Assembly: GCA_963710665.1 (NCBI GenBank)
Contig: CAVQBC010000008.1
Span: 1,139,802-1,203,801 of the forward strand
DNA: 64,000 nucleotides
Direction of reading: 5' to 3'
Source of the DNA: CAVQBC01 sp963710665
Lineage (GTDB): Bacteria > Actinomycetota > Thermoleophilia > Solirubrobacterales > Solirubrobacteraceae
Made by a program: the position numbers and the translations under genes
In this document: positions 61,305 through 64,000 of the stretch, in pieces
Position numbering within the stretch: the stretch's first letter is position 1
Layout: each line of letters begins with the position of its first letter
Notes under the pieces: model-generated
Databases searched by the model: none
Seen by the model: the letters and a program-made list of their open reading frames with translations, nothing else
Told to the model about the DNA's origin: nothing

Positions 61305-62245
61305 CACAGTCCACTCAGACCGTCCTGATCGGCTGGTCTGGGGTGCTCTTCGTGATCTTCAACACGTTCGGGTTCGGGCTCAGGCTTCCGGTCGGCAAGC
61401 TGCTCGCAGACGCCTCCGCCCAATGGAAGATTGCCCTGTGGGCGTTGGTGATCAATTTCGTCATCATCCCGCTCCTGTTCATCGGCTATTTGCTGACGAT
61501 AGCCTCGTCCATTCCTGGAGAGATCAAGGTCGGGTTCTGTGTCGCAGCCCTGTCTGCAGGTATGCCTTTCGCTCCCCTCCTCGCCCGGTTAGCCAAGGCG
61601 GATGTCCGCACATCCACCAACCTGTTAGTGGTCTTGACTGTCGCGACCATTATCGCCCTCCCGCTAGGGTTGCCTCTCGCCATCGATGCGGTCGACGCGC
61701 AACTCAAGACCACTGTCTGGGATGTTGCCTGGCCGCTGCTGCTCTTTTTGCTCCTGCCGCTGGCTCTGGGTTGCGGCTTCAGGGTCTGGTGGCCCGACCT
61801 GACGCCGCCATTGGTACGGTGGGTTGTCCGAGTTGCAATTCTGTGTCTGCTCTTTAATGTCAACTTCACGCTGGTTGCGTATTGGGATCTGTTCACGCAG
61901 ACCTGGGGCACCGAGAGCTACATCGCGGCCCTTGCCGGTCCATTCATCGGCCTCGGGTGTGGCTACCTTCTCGTTTCCAGTCTTCGAGTCAAAGACGTGG
62001 GAATCAGGCATGCGGCCGAGGCGACCACGGCGGTACGCAACATCGCTCCGATGCTCCTGATGATGATTGTTACCTTTGCAGGCGACCCGCTGGTCACGGT
62101 GTCGATCACGATCCTCAACACCATCGGCATCGTGACTGTTCTACTATTCGTCCTGATGTGGAGGCGCGCCGCGTCACCATCGGACACCCACGCAACAACC
62201 AACCAGCCAGCAAGCGAAGGCCTACCCCCGCCAACTTCGACGTGA
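61301..62245 (+). CDS. Bile acid:sodium symporter (SBF/BASS)-family transporter
   Basis: A 314-residue membrane protein with about nine helices. Family-like features are FGFGLRLPVGKLL near the N-terminus, the discontinuous-helix region GFCVAALSAGMPFAPLLARL, and the second one RHAAEATTAVRNIAPMLLMM with polar residues at the centre. It most resembles SBF/BASS or ACR3-like carriers that move organic anions with sodium. A GAGGGGAG ribosome binding site precedes the ATG. Codon use is less GC-biased (more A/T at third positions, for example ATTGCC, TTGCTG, TTTTTG) than its neighbours, which suggests recent transfer. Substrate unknown. Confidence 0.8.
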   Translation: MTQSTQTVLIGWSGVLFVIFNTFGFGLRLPVGKLLADASAQWKIALWALVINFVIIPLLFIGYLLTIASSIPGEIKVGFCVAALSAGMPFAPLLARLAKADVRTSTNLLVVLTVATIIALPLGLPLAIDAVDAQLKTTVWDVAWPLLLFLLLPLALGCGFRVWWPDLTPPLVRWVVRVAILCLLFNVNFTLVAYWDLFTQTWGTESYIAALAGPFIGLGCGYLLVSSLRVKDVGIRHAAEATTAVRNIAPMLLMMIVTFAGDPLVTVSITILNTIGIVTVLLFVLMWRRAASPSDTHATTNQPASEGLPPPTST

Positions 62246-62820
62246 CGAGTGATCCACCCGTCGTCGCCGACCTCCCCGCCCGAAGGTGAGTTCTTCCCCG
62301 TCCCATTAGGAGCGAATCCACCACGGCGTGTGTTCATCGTCGCACGCTCGAAACACACTCACATGCCGCGATCCGCGTGATCGGGTAAGGGCGTCGCTGC
62401 CGCAGACGTGGACGGTCCCGTTGACTCCCCGGTGAGCCATCCGTCGCCCCCTCGGCGCGATCAGGCCTGGCTGCCGGGTCGTCATCGGTGCCTTCGAGCT
62501 GGCGTTCAGCGATGCGCAGATCGCGGCCGCCGCTGACGTCGATTAGACCTGCGTCCCGCCGTGCCGCTGACGCGGCGGGCCAAGGGCCTGATGGCCGTCG
62601 AGTCGCTGATCTCCTACGCCGTGGTGATCCTTGTCGTGGCCCGGGCCGTGAACGTGCTCGGCTGAGCACCTCATTGCGTCGGAGCCGGGATCCTGGGGAG
62701 CGGCTCTGCTTGGGGTGGGATCATCCGAAACGGGCGATGGCGCAACGGAAGAGGGCGTGTTGGAATCGGGATCGAGACGGGTGTTCATGTCGGCGCAGCG
62801 ATGAGAGGGGGTGCGGGGGA
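62246..62820. other. Region of decayed sequence with a membrane-protein remnant
   Basis: About 575 bases without an intact gene. Fragments look like the end of an integral membrane protein in two frames: VIGAFELAFSDAQIAAAADV near 62480-62545, and VPLTRRAKGLMAVESLISYA followed by VVILVVARAVNVLG, ending at TGA 62665. They would join after a frameshift. I cannot name the family with confidence; the ending resembles small ion-channel-like proteins. The rest holds nothing recognisable. Confidence 0.4.
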
Positions 62821-64000
62821 GTGGCCACACCGACGCGTGAGAACGGCCTTGACCACGTAGTCGTGGTGATGTTCGAGAACCGCTCGTTCGACCATCTCCT
62901 CGGACGCCTGTACGAGCGGGGCGAGGTGGAGTCCTTCGGGGCGTGATCGGCAAGGAGCTCAGCAACCCGATCCCGGAGTGGGCCGGCACGGCGCCGACCG
63001 CGGCGTCGTGCCCTACGGCATCGCCAAGGACATGAACACCCCGTATCCCGATCCGGGCGAGGAGCTCCCGCACATCAACACGCAGTTGTACGGGCAGATC
63101 GATCCGCCCAGCAACCGCGGCGTGCCAGCCGAGCAGATGATCGCGCCCTACAACGCGCCGGGCGACCCCGATCAGGTGCCCACGATGGACGGGTTCGTGG
63201 CCGACTACATCAGCGCGTTCACCGCCGAGATGGGCCGGCAGCCCACGTACGACGAGTACAGCCAGATCATGACCGGCTACACGCCCGAGCAGATGCCGGT
63301 CCTCTCGACGCTGGCGCGCGGCTTCGCGACGTTCGACCACTGGTTCGCGGACGTGCCGTCGCAGACGTCACCAACCGCTCGTTCTTTCACGCCGCCACGG
63401 CGTCCGGCCTGGTCGTCAACGCCCCGTACGCAAACTTCCCGGTGCACAACACGGCCGAGACGCTGTTCGACCGGCTCGACGCGCATGGCCTGTCGTGGTG
63501 GGTCTACTGCGACCTGCCGTCGCGCTACTCGCTGACCGGGCTAATCCACGCTCCCCGTCTCCGCGAGGAAGTTCGCGACGAACTTCTTCTCGACCGACCA
63601 GTTCTTCGCGGACGCCGAAAACGGCGAACTGCCGACCTACGCCTTCATCGAGCCGCAGATCATCGGCCACGCTCACAACGACATGCACCCCGCATACAGC
63701 ATGCAGACCCCAGGCCTCAACTTCGATCCGCCATCCTCGCTGATCGCCGGCGAGGATCTGCTCGCCCGGACCTACGACGCGATCCGCTCAGCCTCGTCCC
63801 CGACCGGCTCGAACTGCTTCAACACGCTGTTCATGGTCGTCTTCGACGAGCACGGCGGCACCTACGACCACGTCCCGCCGCCCGCCGCCAACCCGCCCGA
63901 CCCGGCCACATCGGCGGGCCAGATGGACTTCACGTTTGACCGACTCGGCATACGCCTGCCGGCGATCGCCATCTCGCCCTGGATCCCCGAGAAGACCGTC
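62821..64000 (+). pseudogene. Phosphoesterase (phospholipase C/acid phosphatase family) gene with several frameshifts, runs off the window
   Basis: The gene starts at GTG 62821 with NGLDHVVVVMFENRSFDHLL, the family's metal-binding N-terminal motif (MxENRSFDH). It continues through at least four frame changes near 62938, 62985, 63368 and 63568: GVIGKELSNPIPEWAG; VVPYGIAKDMNTPYPDPGEE; FATFDHWFADVPSQT; SWWVYCDLPSRYSLTGLI; and KFATNFFSTDQFFADAENGE. The last open stretch has the second metal motif VVFDEHGGTYDHVPPP and stays open to 64000. An intact enzyme would be secreted or cytoplasmic and cleave phosphate esters; no signal peptide is seen. Most shifts look like loss of one base, so true decay and poor sequence are both possible. 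Confidence 0.82.

Noticed and set aside
1..64000. CRISPR arrays, tRNA and rRNA genes
   Set aside because: I looked for regularly spaced direct repeats, TTCGAATC-like T-arm sequences with matching acceptor ends, and conserved rRNA segments. None was found. A tRNAscan-SE/Infernal run would settle it.

Overview
The window is high-GC, gene-dense DNA with frequent GTG starts and many 1-4 base stop/start overlaps. The housekeeping content (efp-nusB-xseB, idsA-dxs-tlyA-nadK-recN, pyrG, xerD-deoB, mutM, recO, ppdK, dgt, dnaG), a fused aroK-aroB gene, a DUF3866 protein and type IV pili without any secretin gene point to a monoderm actinomycetote. Thermoleophilia/Solirubrobacterales is my best guess from gene content and order; there is no rRNA gene here to confirm it. 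I found no tRNA, rRNA or CRISPR array.

Layout. 1-11.4 kb: small metabolic and stress genes (glycosyltransferase, GNAT, Usp, a large secreted protein, cysteine-dioxygenase-like, CPBP protease, HAD phosphatase, TSUP permease, VOC protein, cold-shock protein, a CopZ-like chaperone behind a CsoR-type operator). 11.4-20.8 kb: a type IV pilus cluster (major pilin, three minor prepilins, PilM, PilD, PilN, PilO and a protein in the PilP slot). 20.9-25.1 kb: aroC, aroKB fusion, aroQ and an M24 peptidase. 25.1-31 kb: a secreted calcium-binding-repeat protein, a xenobiotic-response-type (Xre) regulator, a methyltransferase, a GMC oxidoreductase and an ArsR/SRPBCC operon. 31-58.3 kb: mostly core genes. 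58.3-64 kb: an accessory end with a truncated HTH gene, an IS256-type element with a frameshifted transposase, a transporter of different composition, and a phosphoesterase gene broken in at least four places.

The most interesting result is a regulatory circuit seen in the DNA itself. Six genes share an upstream element TCAAG-N14/15-(G/A)CCGAT(A/T/C)(A/T), the form expected for a sigma-28 (FliA/WhiG-type) promoter. They are the major pilin, the first minor prepilin, pilM, pilN, a secreted calcium-binding protein and a GGDEF-EAL protein 33 kb away. The 190-base leader of the pilin mRNA folds like a class I cyclic di-GMP (GEMM) riboswitch. Together these suggest that one alternative sigma factor co-produces the pilus and a c-di-GMP enzyme, and that c-di-GMP then gates pilin expression.

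A second theme is small repeats. Two families of MITE-like elements with terminal inverted repeats sit between genes; all five left ends lie at or just beside the stop codon of the upstream gene, and two right ends run into the next gene's -10 box. A separate small palindromic sequence lies in frame inside two DNA-repair genes, mutM and recO, where it adds roughly 15-20 residues to each protein. A third theme is promoter style: some twenty genes carry a TANNNT box about 6-12 bases before the start codon, which predicts many leaderless mRNAs. Several genes (a PilX-like prepilin, a MraY-like transferase, the transposase, the phosphoesterase) are broken by single-base shifts, mostly apparent loss of one base in G/C-rich sequence; assembly error and true decay cannot be told apart here.
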